A stretch of DNA of 64,000 bases from CAWIOX01 sp963837775 (GTDB lineage: Bacteria > Pseudomonadota > Gammaproteobacteria > Burkholderiales > Burkholderiaceae_D). The notes beneath the pieces were generated by a model. That model saw only the letters and a list, made by a program, of their open reading frames with translations. It ran no database searches and was not told where the DNA came from. The stretch covers positions 416,335 through 480,334 of the forward strand of contig CAWIOX010000030.1 of assembly GCA_963837775.1 (NCBI GenBank). The letters are read 5' to 3'. Position numbers and translations under genes: made by a program. Below are positions 18,586-28,704 of the stretch, piece by piece. Within the stretch, counting starts at the first letter, position 1, and every line of letters begins with the position of its first letter.

Positions 18586-20148
18586 CTAGGCGTTGGATTG
18601 TTCAAAATGGTATTTGCCGGTATGCAGGCTGCTCGGCCCCAGCCGTGCGTACTTGAACATCAGCATCAGTTCGATTGCCAGCAGCAGCGTGTAGAAGCCG
18701 ATGAAGCCGGCCAGGCTGAAATACAGGTCGGACGGCTGCAGCGTCGAGGCCGACAGATGGGTCGGCAGCACGCCGGAAATGGTCCACGGCTGGCGGCCGT
18801 ATTCCGCCACCACCCAGCCGGTCTCGATCGCGACCCAAGGCAACGGGATGGAAAACAGCGCCAGTTTCAGCAGCCAGCGCTGGCTCGCCAGCCGCTTGCG
18901 GATCAGGCAATAGAACGACGCGCTGAAGATGAACAGGAACAGCAGCCCGAGGCCGACCATCAGGCGAAAGCCGAAGAACAGCGGCGCGACTTTCGGGATC
19001 GTATCGTTGACCGCCATCCTGATCTGCTGCGGCGTGGCATCGATCACGTTCGGCGTGTATTTCTTCAGCAGCAGGCCGAAGCCGAGATCGGCTTTCAGGC
19101 GCTCGAAGGCGGCGCGCGCTGGCGGCGACTGGTCGCCCGACTTCAGGCGCGTCAGCGCCGCGTAGGCCAGCATGCCGTTGCGGATGCGCACTTCATGCTG
19201 CAGCTTCAGGTCCTTGATGCCGGTAATCTGCTGGTCGGTCGAGCGGGTGCCGATCAGGCCCAGCACGTACGGAATCTTGATCGCATAGGCGGTGCGCTCG
19301 GCCTGGTCGTCCGGGATGCCGAAGGCGGTGATGCGCGGCCGGTGCCGGCTCGGTTTCCCATTCGGCCTCGATCGCGGCCAGCTTCACCTTGTTGACTTCG
19401 CCGGCGGTGTAGCCGGATTCGTCGCCCAGCACGATCACCGACAGCGTCGAGGCCAGCCCGAAAGCGGCGGCAATCGCGAACGAACGCAGCGCAAATGCGG
19501 TGTCGCGCGCCTTCAGCAGGTAATACGACGGAAATGCCCAGCACGAACAGCGAGGCCGCCACATAACCGGCCGCCACCGTATGCACGAACTTCACCTGCG
19601 CCACCGGATTGAGGATCACGTCCGTGATGCTGGTCAGTTCCATGCGCATGGTCATGTAATTGAAATCGGCGCCGACCGGATTGTTCATCCAGCCGTTGGC
19701 GATCAGTATCCACAGCGCCGACAGGCTCGAACCCAGCGCCACCAGGAAGGTCACGCCCAGATGCTGGACCTTGCGTCAGCCGGGTCCAGCCGAAGAAGAA
19801 CAGGCCGACGAAGGTCGATTCCAGGAAGAAGGCCATCATGCCCTCGATCGCCAGCGGGGTGCCGAAGATGTCGCCCACATAGTGCGCGTAATACGACCAG
19901 TTGGTGCCGAACTGGAATTCCAGCGTGATGCCGGTGGTCACGCCCATCGCGAAGTTGATGCCGAACAGCTTGCCCCAGAACTTGGTCATGTCGCGGTAAA
20001 TCTCGCGCCCGGTCATCACATACACCGATTCCATGATGACCAGTATCCACGCCAGGCCGAGCGTGAGCGGGACGAACAGAAAGTGATACATCGCGGTCGC
20101 GGCAAACTGCAGCCGCGACAGGTTGACGACTTCTTCAATGGGAGCCAT
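18586..20148 (-). CDS. cydA: Cytochrome bd ubiquinol oxidase subunit I (three frame breaks)
   Basis: About 519 aa after three single extra bases (near 19345, 19530 and 19775) are removed, the normal length for the family. It carries hemes b558, b595 and d. Seen in order: NLSRLQFAATAMYHFLFVPL with the heme d/b595 His, GKLFGINFAMGVTTGITLEF, EGMMAFFLESTFVGLFFFGW, the quinol-loop region beginning EAEWETEPAPA, the HEVRIRNGMLAY region, and PWVAIETGWVVAEYGRQPW near the end. Each break sits inside conserved sequence and is repaired by one base, favouring sequence error. cydB and cydX follow. Confidence 0.92.
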
Positions 20149-20410
20149 GTTGCGCCTTGGGTGTAGATGGGGAAGAGGGGATGGGAGCTGGCGACTGCGG
20201 CACGGTGTCCGAGGCGGCAGATGCGCCCGCCAGCAGCTGCTGTTCGACCTGTCTGGTCGGCAGCAGCATGTGCGTCGCCTGCGGATGCGAGAAAAACGCA
20301 TGCCACAGCGCAAACAGAATCGCCAGCTTGAGCAGCAGCGCCAGCGTGATTTCCAGCGCCAGCGGCAAGCGGGTCAGGCGCGGCCAGCGCGACAAGTTCG
20401 GTTTGTTCAT
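20135..20410 (-). CDS. cydP: Cytochrome bd accessory protein CydP
   Basis: 91 aa. A basic N-terminus (MNKPNLSRWPRLTRLPLALE) leads into one membrane helix (ITLALLLKLAILFALWHAFF) and a Pro/Ser-rich tail. This matches the short CydP proteins that precede cydA in beta- and gammaproteobacteria. The end overlaps cydA by 14 bases. The ATG at 20410 follows the repaired stop of the upstream regulator by four bases; an ATG at 20428 is an alternative. Confidence 0.8.
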   Translation of the reverse strand: MNKPNLSRWPRLTRLPLALEITLALLLKLAILFALWHAFFSHPQATHMLLPTRQVEQQLLAGASAASDTVPQSPAPIPSSPSTPKAQHGSH

Positions 20411-20414
20411 CGGA

Positions 20415-21003
20415 TTACTCGCCGCCATCGTCCGTTGCGGCAAGCTTTTCCTCGCTGCCCGCCGACACGGAACATGTCGCGCACGTCGAGCAGTTTCTTG
20501 ACCTTCGAGCCCATCTTCATCAGCGACGCCAGGGTTTCCGGCGACAGGCGCTGCACATCCTCAAACCAGGAGCTGGACAACTCGATCAGGTCGTACATTT
20601 CGCGCATGCGCTGCTGCGCAATCTTGTCGCTGTCGTTGCCCGGATTTTCCAGCAGCGCATCGCGCAGCATCGACAGCGTCGGCTCGATTTCGCGCCGGCG
20701 CCGTTCTTCCAGCAAGGCCTTGAAAATGTCCCAGATATCCTTCGGCGGCTCGAAATATTCGCGCCGGTCGCCCGGCCGGTGCAGCAGCTTCACCAGTCGC
20801 CACGACTGCAGCTCCTTCAGTCCCATGCTGACGTTGGAGCGCGAAAACGACAGGTATTCGGCGATCTCGTCCGCATTCAGCGCCTTGCCCTGTATGTATA
20901 GCAGCGCATAAATCTGTCCGACTGTCCGATTGATGCCCCAGCGACTGCCCATTTCGCCGAAATGGAGGATGAAGCGCTGGGAGAGAGGGGTGAGTGCATC
21001 CAT
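20415..21003 (-). CDS. GbsR/MarR-type transcriptional regulator of cyd
   Basis: 195 aa after one extra base near 20442 (AAGCTTGCC for AAGCTGCC) is removed; uncorrected, the frame runs to 20407. The N-terminal winged helix reads WGINRTVGQIYALLYIQGKA, LNADEIAEYLSFSRSNVSMG with the recognition helix, and LKELQSWRLVKLLHRPGDRR. The rest is a helical C-terminal domain. GbsR-type regulators often sense small osmolytes, and the next gene upstream, in divergent orientation, is a glycine-betaine-type binding protein. Its placement as first gene before cydPABX suggests it controls the oxidase. Confidence 0.85.
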
Positions 21004-21130
21004 TATTTTTCGCTTTTCTTGATCTGGATTATTGAATTTTCAGGAATTACTGAAATTATAGAACTTTCATGAATTGTTTGCTGGCGACGCGGAATTTTCT
21101 CGGACGCCAGTATCCGGTTTCATGCCGATT

Positions 21131-21205
21131 TATATACTGGGTGCAGTAAAATTTATTGGTCAATGAAACTGTGCGGGAAGCGGGTTGTTTTTAGGCATAC
21201 CCCCG
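21131..21205 (+). repeat. Dispersed intergenic repeat, copy 3
   Basis: TATACTGGGTGCAGTAAAAT, core CAATGAAACTGTGCGGGAAG (21161-21180), then CATACCCCCG. It lies between the cyd regulator and proX, about 140 bases before the proX start and in the same sense. Confidence 0.7.
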
Positions 21206-21347
21206 TATTTTTTGATATTTTTGGCGGCTTTGTTGATTGCTCGCCGCCTCAGTTATCCGCTCCAGGTTCGGCCATTTTCAAATGCGAGCCGCTACAATGA
21301 ATAAGGGCAGACCTTGTATCCAGCACTGTGAAAAGAGGGAGAACGCG

Positions 21348-22238
21348 ATGTTGCAAAAGATGATGCAAATGCTGCGCAAGGTGTCTGCCGGGCTAATGCT
21401 TACCCTGTCGATCAGCGCGGCGATGCCGGCGGCAGCCGCTGATGGAAAGACCTTGCGGATCGGCTGGACCGCATGGTCGGACGCGGAGGCGGTCACCAAT
21501 ATCGCCAAGCAATTGCTTGAGCAGCGGCTCGGCTACAAGGTCGAACTGGTGATGACCGACATCGGTCTGCAATATCAGGGGATCGCCAGGGGCCAGCTCG
21601 ACCTGATGCTGATGGCCTGGCTGCCGACCACCCACAAGGCTTACTGGGACAAGCACTCCGGCGAGATGGTCGACCTGGGCATCCTGTACGGCAATGCCAA
21701 GCTCGGCTGGGCGGTGCCGGCGTATGTGCCGGCCAGCGAACTCGGCAGCATCGCCGACATGAAAAAGCCTGAAGTGCAGAAGAAACTCAGGAGCCAGGTC
21801 CAGGGCATCGATCCGGGCGCCGGACTGATGAAGGCTTCCGAAAGTGCGATCAAGAACTACGGCCTGGACGGCTACCAGCTGCTGACCGGTTCGGACGCCG
21901 CGATGGTGGTCGCACTCGACCGGGCGATCAGGCGCAACGAGTGGATCGTCATCACCACCTGGACGCCGCACTGGATGTTTTCGAAATACAAGCTGCGCTA
22001 TCTGCAAGACCCGAAGCAGTCGCTGGGCGGCGCGGAAGCGATTCACGCCTTGTCGCGCAAGGGTTTCGAGCGGGATTTTCCGAAGGCGGCGGCGTTCATC
22101 AAGAACTTCCAGATCCCGCTGGCGGATCTGGAAGGCATCATGCTGAAAGCCAGGGATACGTCCTACGAAAAGGAGGCGGCGGCCTACATCCGCAGCCATC
22201 CGCAGATGGTCGATCAATGGCTGAGGGACGCCAGGTAA
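21348..22238 (+). CDS. ProX/OpuAC-type glycine betaine substrate-binding protein
   Basis: 296 aa, periplasmic. The signal peptide is LMLTLSISAAMPAAAA. The body matches the OpuAC family: GKTLRIGWTAWSDAEAVTNI, LVMTDIGLQYQGIARGQLDL, AWLPTTHKAYWDKH, the IQ-like GIDPGAGLMKASESAI and TTWTPHWMFSKYKLRYLQDP. Trp-rich loops (AWSD, AWLP, PHWMF) would form the aromatic cage for quaternary amines. No permease or ATPase gene is adjacent, so it is an orphan binding protein here. AGAGGGA precedes the ATG at 21348. Confidence 0.88.
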   Translation: MLQKMMQMLRKVSAGLMLTLSISAAMPAAAADGKTLRIGWTAWSDAEAVTNIAKQLLEQRLGYKVELVMTDIGLQYQGIARGQLDLMLMAWLPTTHKAYWDKHSGEMVDLGILYGNAKLGWAVPAYVPASELGSIADMKKPEVQKKLRSQVQGIDPGAGLMKASESAIKNYGLDGYQLLTGSDAAMVVALDRAIRRNEWIVITTWTPHWMFSKYKLRYLQDPKQSLGGAEAIHALSRKGFERDFPKAAAFIKNFQIPLADLEGIMLKARDTSYEKEAAAYIRSHPQMVDQWLRDAR

Positions 22239-22244
22239 CGGCCG

Positions 22245-22625
22245 GCTGACGCGTTGAAATGAAAAAATCTGCATGTGACAGCGCAGCAAACAAGGTGGTC
22301 GTGCCATGGCGCTGGTAATCGTGTGTGCGCCATCTGCATTCTCAGAGCCAGCGGCAGGTAGGCTGGGTCCGGTGAGCGCCTGAATCTGGCTTTTCTCATC
22401 GACACACAACACCATGGCTTTGACGGCGGATCGATATACAGTCCACGATGTCGCGGGTCTTTCGACAAAAGCGGGTCGGTGGATAATTAGAAGATTTCCT
22501 GACGGTGCGTTGCAAGCAAAGGCGGCTGATCGCTGTCTGCGACAGTTTCATTAACACACCTTTGTCGGAGACTGTGCTGGAAAATGAGGTCGCGCAATGG
22601 CGTGCGGTTGGACGGGATTTCCGGG
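22245..22625 (-). pseudogene. IS630-family transposase remnant
   Basis: On the minus strand scattered frames give LSQTAISR, KTRDIV, LYIDPPSK, VLCVDEKSQIQAL, then THDYQRHGTTTLFAAL. This order is that of the middle of IS630-family DDE transposases, where VLCVDEKSQIQAL carries the first catalytic Asp. There are several frame changes and no complete start or end, so it is a decayed fragment. I could not fix terminal repeats. Confidence 0.75.
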
Positions 22626-22664
22626 CCAAGCGCACAGTCTCTTAAGCCGCTGTCTCCGGCAGGC

Positions 22665-23118
22665 TTATGGTTTGCATTTTTGAGCATATTTGGCGCCAGC
22701 GCGGCCTCCAGCATGATTTGACTTCGCCTCGCGGATCTGGTTGCTAGCTACCACACCCGCTTTTTGATGGCCCAGTCGGCGCTGTTGTCTGACAGCAGCA
22801 GCGCAGCGATCTGGCCAGCGTGGGTTGATGCCGACTGTCAGGACAACGCCTTCCGCGTCGGGCCAGTTGGCGGCGGCCAGCGCTTCGGTGGCTCGTGTCC
22901 CGGTGCCAGCGCTTTGCAGGTTTCATAGGCAAGATCCAGCGCTTGGGCGGTTTGCTGAGTCCGCCGCGTGGGACTTACCAGTATCCGTACGTCTTTTGGC
23001 AGCCGCGCCTTGAGCCAGCGCTATCAAGGCGGCTTGTTGCGCTCTTTGTCGGTCAGGGCTCGAGTTGCATCGGGTGAGCCTTCTTCCGCGTGGTGTGACG
23101 CCACAAGATCAGATTCAT
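22665..23118 (-). pseudogene. sixA: SixA-type phosphohistidine phosphatase, frame-broken
   Basis: It starts MNLILWRH, the RHG-type catalytic His of histidine phosphatases, then in other frames EEGSPDATRALTDK, WLKARLPKDVRILVSPTRRT with the second Arg, QQTAQALDLAYETCKALAPG, ANWPDAEGVVLTVGINP (in place of the usual GHNP), and ends AGAKYAQKCKP. At least three indels are needed. The product would be a roughly 150-aa cytoplasmic phosphatase. It begins 51 bases after the CYTH-CHAD stop, so the two likely formed one operon. Confidence 0.72.
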
Positions 23119-23168
23119 GGTCCCTCCGATTTGCAATTCCATGCAGACCGCAGACGGACTCTGCCAAA

Positions 23169-24662
23169 TCATTTCCTGCAGGGGATGCTCGGTGTGAACT
23201 GCTGCCAGAGTTTGCTGAGTTTGCGAACGTCCCGTTCAGTGCACACCGCGAGATAACCTCGGACGAAGCCGGCGCTGAGTGGGAGGTCGGGGTGGCTGTG
23301 TCAAGCTGGCGATTCGGCACGGCGGCTCGGAGAGCTAGTGCATCCTGCAGGGTGGTCAGCGCTCGACGAAGGGTCGCACCCGCTTGGCCGGATACAGCGA
23401 CTCGAAGACTCGGTCGCGTAGCGCACTTTCTAGGCGCAATGCGCACCCGATGGCGCGCCTCTGGTGCGCGCCGCGCAGCTGTTTGCGCGCTTCTTCAATT
23501 TTCCATAGCAGAGCGCGAGTGTCTGCGCAGCGAATCTTACGAGCGGTGCTGAACGCTCCCCGCTCAGACTCCACAAGCAGTTCGCGCCAGCGCGCCCCCT
23601 GGATCCAGCCGCCGAGGGTGAGAAAGAGAAGAGCATACCGTATCGAACCCACGGCCCGTGCCGCCTTTTGCCGGTTTTCCTGGGCCACCGCGATCGCGGC
23701 CTGCTGCAGCTGCACCAATACCGGCTCGTCAGGGCAGGCGCTGGCGACTACCGCTAAGGTGCTGCCGGACAATACTTCCCAGTCGCGCGCTGCGCCTAAC
23801 GCGGTTGCCAGCCAATCGAGCTCTGCCTGCAGTGCGGCAGGGCAAGGCGCGACTTCGGCGAACAGCCCGAGCGCGGAGCGCAGTCGGCGCAGACCGACCC
23901 GCATCTGGTGCACCTTTCCGGATCGCTGCCTGCGAGACCCGGTTTCGTTGCCCTGGATTTGCGTCAGGCAGTTGCCGGTGATGACCTGAAATCCTTGCTC
24001 GGCGCTTAAACGTCGAGGAAGTTCGAGGTGCGCGGCCTTGATTACTGCCGGCGGCTGGGCGCGACAGCGCATAGCTGCGTTCGCCTTGCTGATATTGCCG
24101 ACCCGCAGCGGCACCGCATTTTGCAGTTGCAATGCGAACGCGAACAGCTCAGCCGGATCGCCGGACTTGAGCTCGAGTTCGACCTCACTGATCGGCACCC
24201 GGCTGCGCGTGCTGCACTGCGCCTTGATCGAGCGCCAGTTCGACCTCGCCGCCGTGCGCCAACTGCAATAGCCAAAGCGTGCGCTGGAACTTGGTGGTGA
24301 AAATCGGAGCCAGCTGATCGCTCAGCGCTACGGCGGCCAATATCTTGGCCCAGTTTGGCTGTGTCCGACCAGATCACTCAACGCAAGCAGATCGGATGCG
24401 CTCCGTCTACGCGGGATTCCCACTCTGACGCTGGTGCAACCCAGCAGCGACCTGCGCCGCCTTTCAGGGTCTGAATCCAATGGCGGTTTACCAGGCGCAC
24501 CCGCAATGCAGCATCGTGCCGCACAGAAGGAGGTCCGGTGTGTCGAAGTAGATGCGGTGAGCAGTGGCAGCGCGGCTTGGCGATTGCATGGTGACGCAAC
24601 AGCGGATGGCGGCTAAAGGCTGCAGCGTGGCTGGGTGAGCAACAGCTTCAATAGATTTCCAT
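23169..24662 (-). pseudogene. CYTH-CHAD domain protein, frame-broken
   Basis: The N-terminal CYTH (triphosphate tunnel) part appears in pieces: RIYFDTPDLLL, AALRVRLVNRHWIQTLKGG, then SEVELELKSGD with the ExExK-like motif. The CHAD part reads clearly: KVHQMRVGLRRLRSALGLF, TALGAARDWEVL, KRVRPFVER, LTTLQDAL and, at the end, RDVRKLSKLWQQF. Basic CHAD helices bind polyphosphate in studied homologues. At least five indels are needed. Genes for SixA and polyphosphate kinase flank it, a storage-polymer context. Whether it is dead or only mis-assembled cannot be settled here; the CYTH part is the most damaged. Confidence 0.75.
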
Positions 24663-24827
24663 GGATGACCTCACCGGAAAATTTTTCGCAGACCAGGCAG
24701 GCAAGGGCAGCTATTTATATCAAATAACTGAAAATGGTATATGGTACAAATAGCATATTCTGCTTATTGAAGCGTGCTATAGATCAAATTACATCGTTTT
24801 TGGCTATTGTCAGATTGGAGGTTTGTC

Positions 24828-25262
24828 ATGACTGCAGCGACACCTAAAACCACCCGCGCCACTCTCCCAACACACGCAAAAAAACCAGTGGCAGCCAAGG
24901 CTCAAATACCCGCCAAAGCCGCGGTAGCGCTAAGCCCGGCACTGAAGAAAAGCACCATTGAGTCCGCAAAGGCCAAGCACATTGCACCAGGTGTGGAAAA
25001 ATCCGCCAGGAAGGCCAAGTCCGTTCGCGACAGCTTTACCATGCCCGAGACGGACTACGGCAAACTTGCCGCACTCAAGAGCAAATGCCTGGCTGCAGGT
25101 ATGAGCGTGAAGAAGAGTGAGTTGCTACGCATCGGCCTGCATCTGCTGGAAACGCTACCCATAGCAAGGATGAAGGCAGCGGTAACTGCGCTGGAGAGCG
25201 TCAAAACTGGCCGCAAGGCAGTAAAGGTGTCAAAAAAAGGAAAGCACGCGAAGCTGCATTGA
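24828..25262 (+). CDS. Lys/Ala-rich basic protein inside the polyphosphate cluster
   Basis: 144 aa, intact, with GGAGG seven bases before the ATG. The first half is low-complexity and basic (KKPVAAKAQIPAKAAVALSP), like histone-H1 tails. The second half has a predicted folded segment: RDSFTMPETDYGKLAALKSK, then GMSVKKSELLRIGLHLLETL. This C-terminal motif recurs in betaproteobacterial proteins encoded near ppk genes, though I know no proven function. The charge would allow binding of DNA or polyphosphate; that is inference. It is divergent from the CYTH-CHAD gene and convergent with ppk1. Confidence 0.7.
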   Translation: MTAATPKTTRATLPTHAKKPVAAKAQIPAKAAVALSPALKKSTIESAKAKHIAPGVEKSARKAKSVRDSFTMPETDYGKLAALKSKCLAAGMSVKKSELLRIGLHLLETLPIARMKAAVTALESVKTGRKAVKVSKKGKHAKLH

Positions 25263-25269
25263 GCCGATA

Positions 25270-27467
25270 TCAGGTCAGTGTTTCGAGCAACTTGCTCTGG
25301 GCTGAGTAAGCATGGCCGCGCTGCCGCTTGCGTCGATAGCTGCCATCGGCGTTCATTTCCCAGGCCTGGCTATTGTCCTTGAGATAGGGTTGCAGCCCTT
25401 CCTTGATGACGCGCTTCTTGAGCGCGGGTCGAGTACCGGGAAGGACACTTCGATGCGGCGGAAGAAATTGCGGTCCATCCAGTCGGCGCTGGAGAGATAG
25501 CACGTCTTCGCGCCGTCGTTGTAGAAATAGAAAATCCGCGTGTGTTCGAGGAAGCGGCCGATGATCGAGCGCACGCGGATGTTCTCGGAAACCCCGGGAC
25601 GCCGGGCCGCAGCGCGCACACGCCGCGCACGATGAGGTCGATCTTGACGCCGGCGCATGGAAGCCTCGTACAAGCGCCTGCGATGATCTGCGGCTCGAGC
25701 AGCGCATTCATCTTGGCAATGATCACGTGCCTTGCTTGCCGGCCTTCGCATGCTGGTCTTCGTGCTGGATCGCGGCGATCAGTTCGCTGGTGCAGGGTGA
25801 ACGGCGATTGCCACAGATGCACGCAGCTTGCTGGCCTTGCCCAGGCCGGTGAGCTGCATGAAGACATCGTTGACGTCGCGCGCAGATCTCCTCGTTGCAG
25901 GTGAACAGGCCGAAATCGGTGTACAGCTTGGCGGTGCGCGGATGTGATAGTTGCCCGTGCCGAGATGCACATAGCGCGCGCAGTTGCCCGTCTTCGCGCC
26001 GCACCACCAGCGCCATCTTGGCATGGGTCTTGTGCCCGACGACGCCATACACCACATGGGCGCCGACCTCTTCCAGCTGTGCCGCCCAGTTGATGTTGGC
26101 TTCCTCGTCGAAGCGCGCCAGCAGCTCCACCACCACGGTGACTTCCTTGCCGCTGCGCGCCGCGCTCGATCAGGCCTCCATCAGCTCGGAATCGGCGCCG
26201 GTGCGATACACCGTCTGCTTGATCGCCACCACGTTGGGATCGTGCGCCGCCTGCTCGATGAAATCGACCACCGGCTTGAAGGACTGGAACGGCTGGTGCA
26301 GCAGGATATCGCCCTTGCGGATGGCGCGAACATGTCCGGCTGCTTTGACCAGCTGCTTGCGGCAAGCCCGGCACGAAGGGCGGATATTTGAGATCGGGAC
26401 GATCGACCCGGTCCGGCATCTGCATCAGCCGCACCAGGTTGACCGGGCCGTTGACCTGGTACAGATCATCCGCGGTCAGGCCGAACTGCTGCAGCAGAAA
26501 TTCGGCCATCTCCGCCGAACAGTTGTCGGCGACCTCGAGCCGCACCGCGTCGCCGAACTGGCGCTGCGGCAGTTCGCCCTGCAGCGCGTGCGCAGGTTCT
26601 TCACTTCTTCCTCGTCGACGAACAGGTCGCTGTTGCGCGTGACGCGGAACTGGTAGCAGCCGCGCACCTTCATGCCGGCAAACAGTTCGCCGACATGGGC
26701 GTGCAGGATCGAGGACAGGAACACGAAGCCGTATTCGCAGCCGGCGATCTCTGCGCGGCAGCCGGATCACCCGCGGCAAGCACGCGCGGCGCCTGCACGA
26801 TGGCCGCGCCGGAATTGCGGCCGAAGGCGTCCTTGCCCTCGAGCTCGACGGCGAAGTTCAGGCTCTTGTTGAGCACGCGCGGGAAAGGGATGCGCGGGAT
26901 CGAGCCCGATCGGCGTCAGCACCGGCATCAGCTCGCGGAAGAAATAATCCTTGATCCATCCGCCTGCTGGGCGTGTCCAGTGGGTGCGGCGCAGGAAGCG
27001 GATATCCTGCCTCGGCCAGTCAGGAGTCAGGACCTCGTTGAGCAAGCTGGTACTGGTGCGCGACCAGCTCGTGCGCTCTCGCGGGTGACCAACGCGAACA
27101 CCTGCCGCGGCATCGATGCCATCGGGCCCGGTGGCGGTTGCGTGCAGCTTGATCTGCTCCTTCAGGCCGGCGACGCGGATCTCGAAGAATTCGTCCAGGT
27201 TGCTGCTGACGATGCACAGGAAGCGCAGGCGCTCCAGCAGCGGCGTGCCGGTGATCTTCGGCCTGCGCCAGCACGCGCCGGTTGAATTCGAGCTGGCACA
27301 GTTCGCGGTTGATGAAGTATTCCGGTGCGTTCAGCTTGTCCAGGTGCCAGTTGGCTTGGCTGTGGCCTGACTTGGGGTGGAGATGGAAACGTCAATGCGC
27401 GGGGGAGAGGTGGCGAGCTGTTATCGATGCTGCTGTTTTGTCCTTCGATTTTTTGTATTCTGGACAT
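25270..27467 (-). pseudogene. ppk1: Polyphosphate kinase 1, heavily frame-broken
   Basis: Makes polyphosphate from ATP. Reading across frames gives nearly the whole family: NAPEYFINRELCQLEFNRRV, LRFLCIVSSNLDEFFEIRVA, GLDPAHPFP, YGFVFLSSILHAHVGELFAG, NGPVNLVRLMQMPDRVDRPD, EVTVVVELLARFDEEANINW, VGHKTHAKMALVVRRED around a catalytic His, LGTGNYHIRTAKLYTDFGLF and the tail QAWEMNADGSYRRKRQRGHA. Roughly ten single-base shifts separate them. One of them (CAGCTTGCTCAAC for CAGCTGCTCAAC, near 27045) is the same CTTG error seen in gltX. The start near 27467 is uncertain. Confidence 0.82.
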
Positions 27468-27856
27468 GCTCACTTGCTGCTGGGCATGTTGCTGCGCTAC
27501 GCAAAGGTCCGTTCCATAGTCGTCACTGCGATTTGCAGAGACAGTTTACGCCAACGGGTGGATGCCTTGTGTAAATTGCCGTGCGAATAATGCATCAAAA
27601 CATTTATATCATTCTCGTGCTTATTGGGTGTGATCGTAAATTATGCATCACAAAATATGATGCGAGCGACGACTTAAGATTGGCATGTTCCGAACGATCT
27701 GACAGGCGATATTGCGCAGCGACCCAGATAACTTGGTGCTGGAAATTCGAGCCCTTGGGGCCTATAAAGAAAAGTGAGTCCGACCTGAGTGGTGTATGTG
27801 AGACTTACTTGAACACTAATTTACGCCACGTCTGGGATTTAACCGTTTCGTTGATC

Positions 27857-28704
27857 ATGAAACTAATCACCTGGAACATCCAATGGGGGTGCGGCGCTGA
27901 TGGCCGCGTGGACCTCGATAGAATCGTCGCAAATGCTCGCTGGCTTGGAGATTTCGATGTCCTGTGCCTGCAGGAAGTGTCTGCCGCTTACCCCGAGTTG
28001 GCTGGCTGCGATGGCAGCGATCAATTTCAAGGCATTACGGACTGCCTGCCCGGTTATACCGCTGTCGCCGGCGTGGCCACGGACACTCCCCATTCCTCTG
28101 GCAAGCGGCGCAGCTTCGGCAACATGATCTTTTCGCGCCTGCCGGTCTTGCAGGTATTCCGCCACTTACTGCCGTGGCCAGCCGAGCATGGGGTCTTGAG
28201 TATGCAGCGGCTTGCGCTTGAAGCGACGCTTGAAACGCCGCTCGGACTGGTGCGTGTGACTACGACCATCTCGAATACTATTACGCACTACAGCGGGCAG
28301 CACAGGTGGAGCGGTTACGCGAGTTGCATTGGGAAGCTGTTGGCCAAGCGCGCACGGCACGACCAGGCGACGCATCCGATGGCTCTTTTGCAGCGTGCCA
28401 CGGGCTGCGGTAGCGATCCTGACCGGTGACTGCGACTTCAGGCCAGAAGCGCTGGAGCGAACGCGTTTGTGCGCCCCGATAGACGAAGCGACCCGCCATA
28501 TTGTGACGCGTGGGAAATCGTCCATCCCGGTGAGCGCATGCGCCGACGGTCGGCCTATATGACAAGGTGCAATGGCTCGGGCCGCCGTTCACCTTCGATT
28601 TTGTATTCGTTAGCGAGGATTTGGTACCCCGCGTGCGGGATTTGCAGGTGGATTGCGCCAGTGATGCATCCGACCACCAACCGGTCTTGCTGGAACTTGT
28701 CTGA
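27857..28704 (+). pseudogene. Endonuclease/exonuclease/phosphatase family protein, frame-broken
   Basis: ATG at 27857 gives MKLITWNIQWGCGADGRVDL, the metal-binding N of the fold, then FDVLCLQEV with the catalytic Glu, and GNMIFSRLPV. Later pieces in other frames are LRELHWEA, AILTGD(C)DFRPEALERT, YDKVQWLGPPFTFDFVFVSE, DLVPRVRDLQVDCASDASDH and QPVLLELV at the stop. The usual GDFN is read as GDCD. Three or more indels are needed from about 28265 on. It would be a metal-dependent phosphodiesterase of unknown substrate. Confidence 0.7.

Noticed and set aside
21019..21032. FNR-like box TTGATCTGGATTAT upstream of the cyd regulator
   Set aside because: The right half matches the ATCAA half-site at only three of five bases, so it is not supported.
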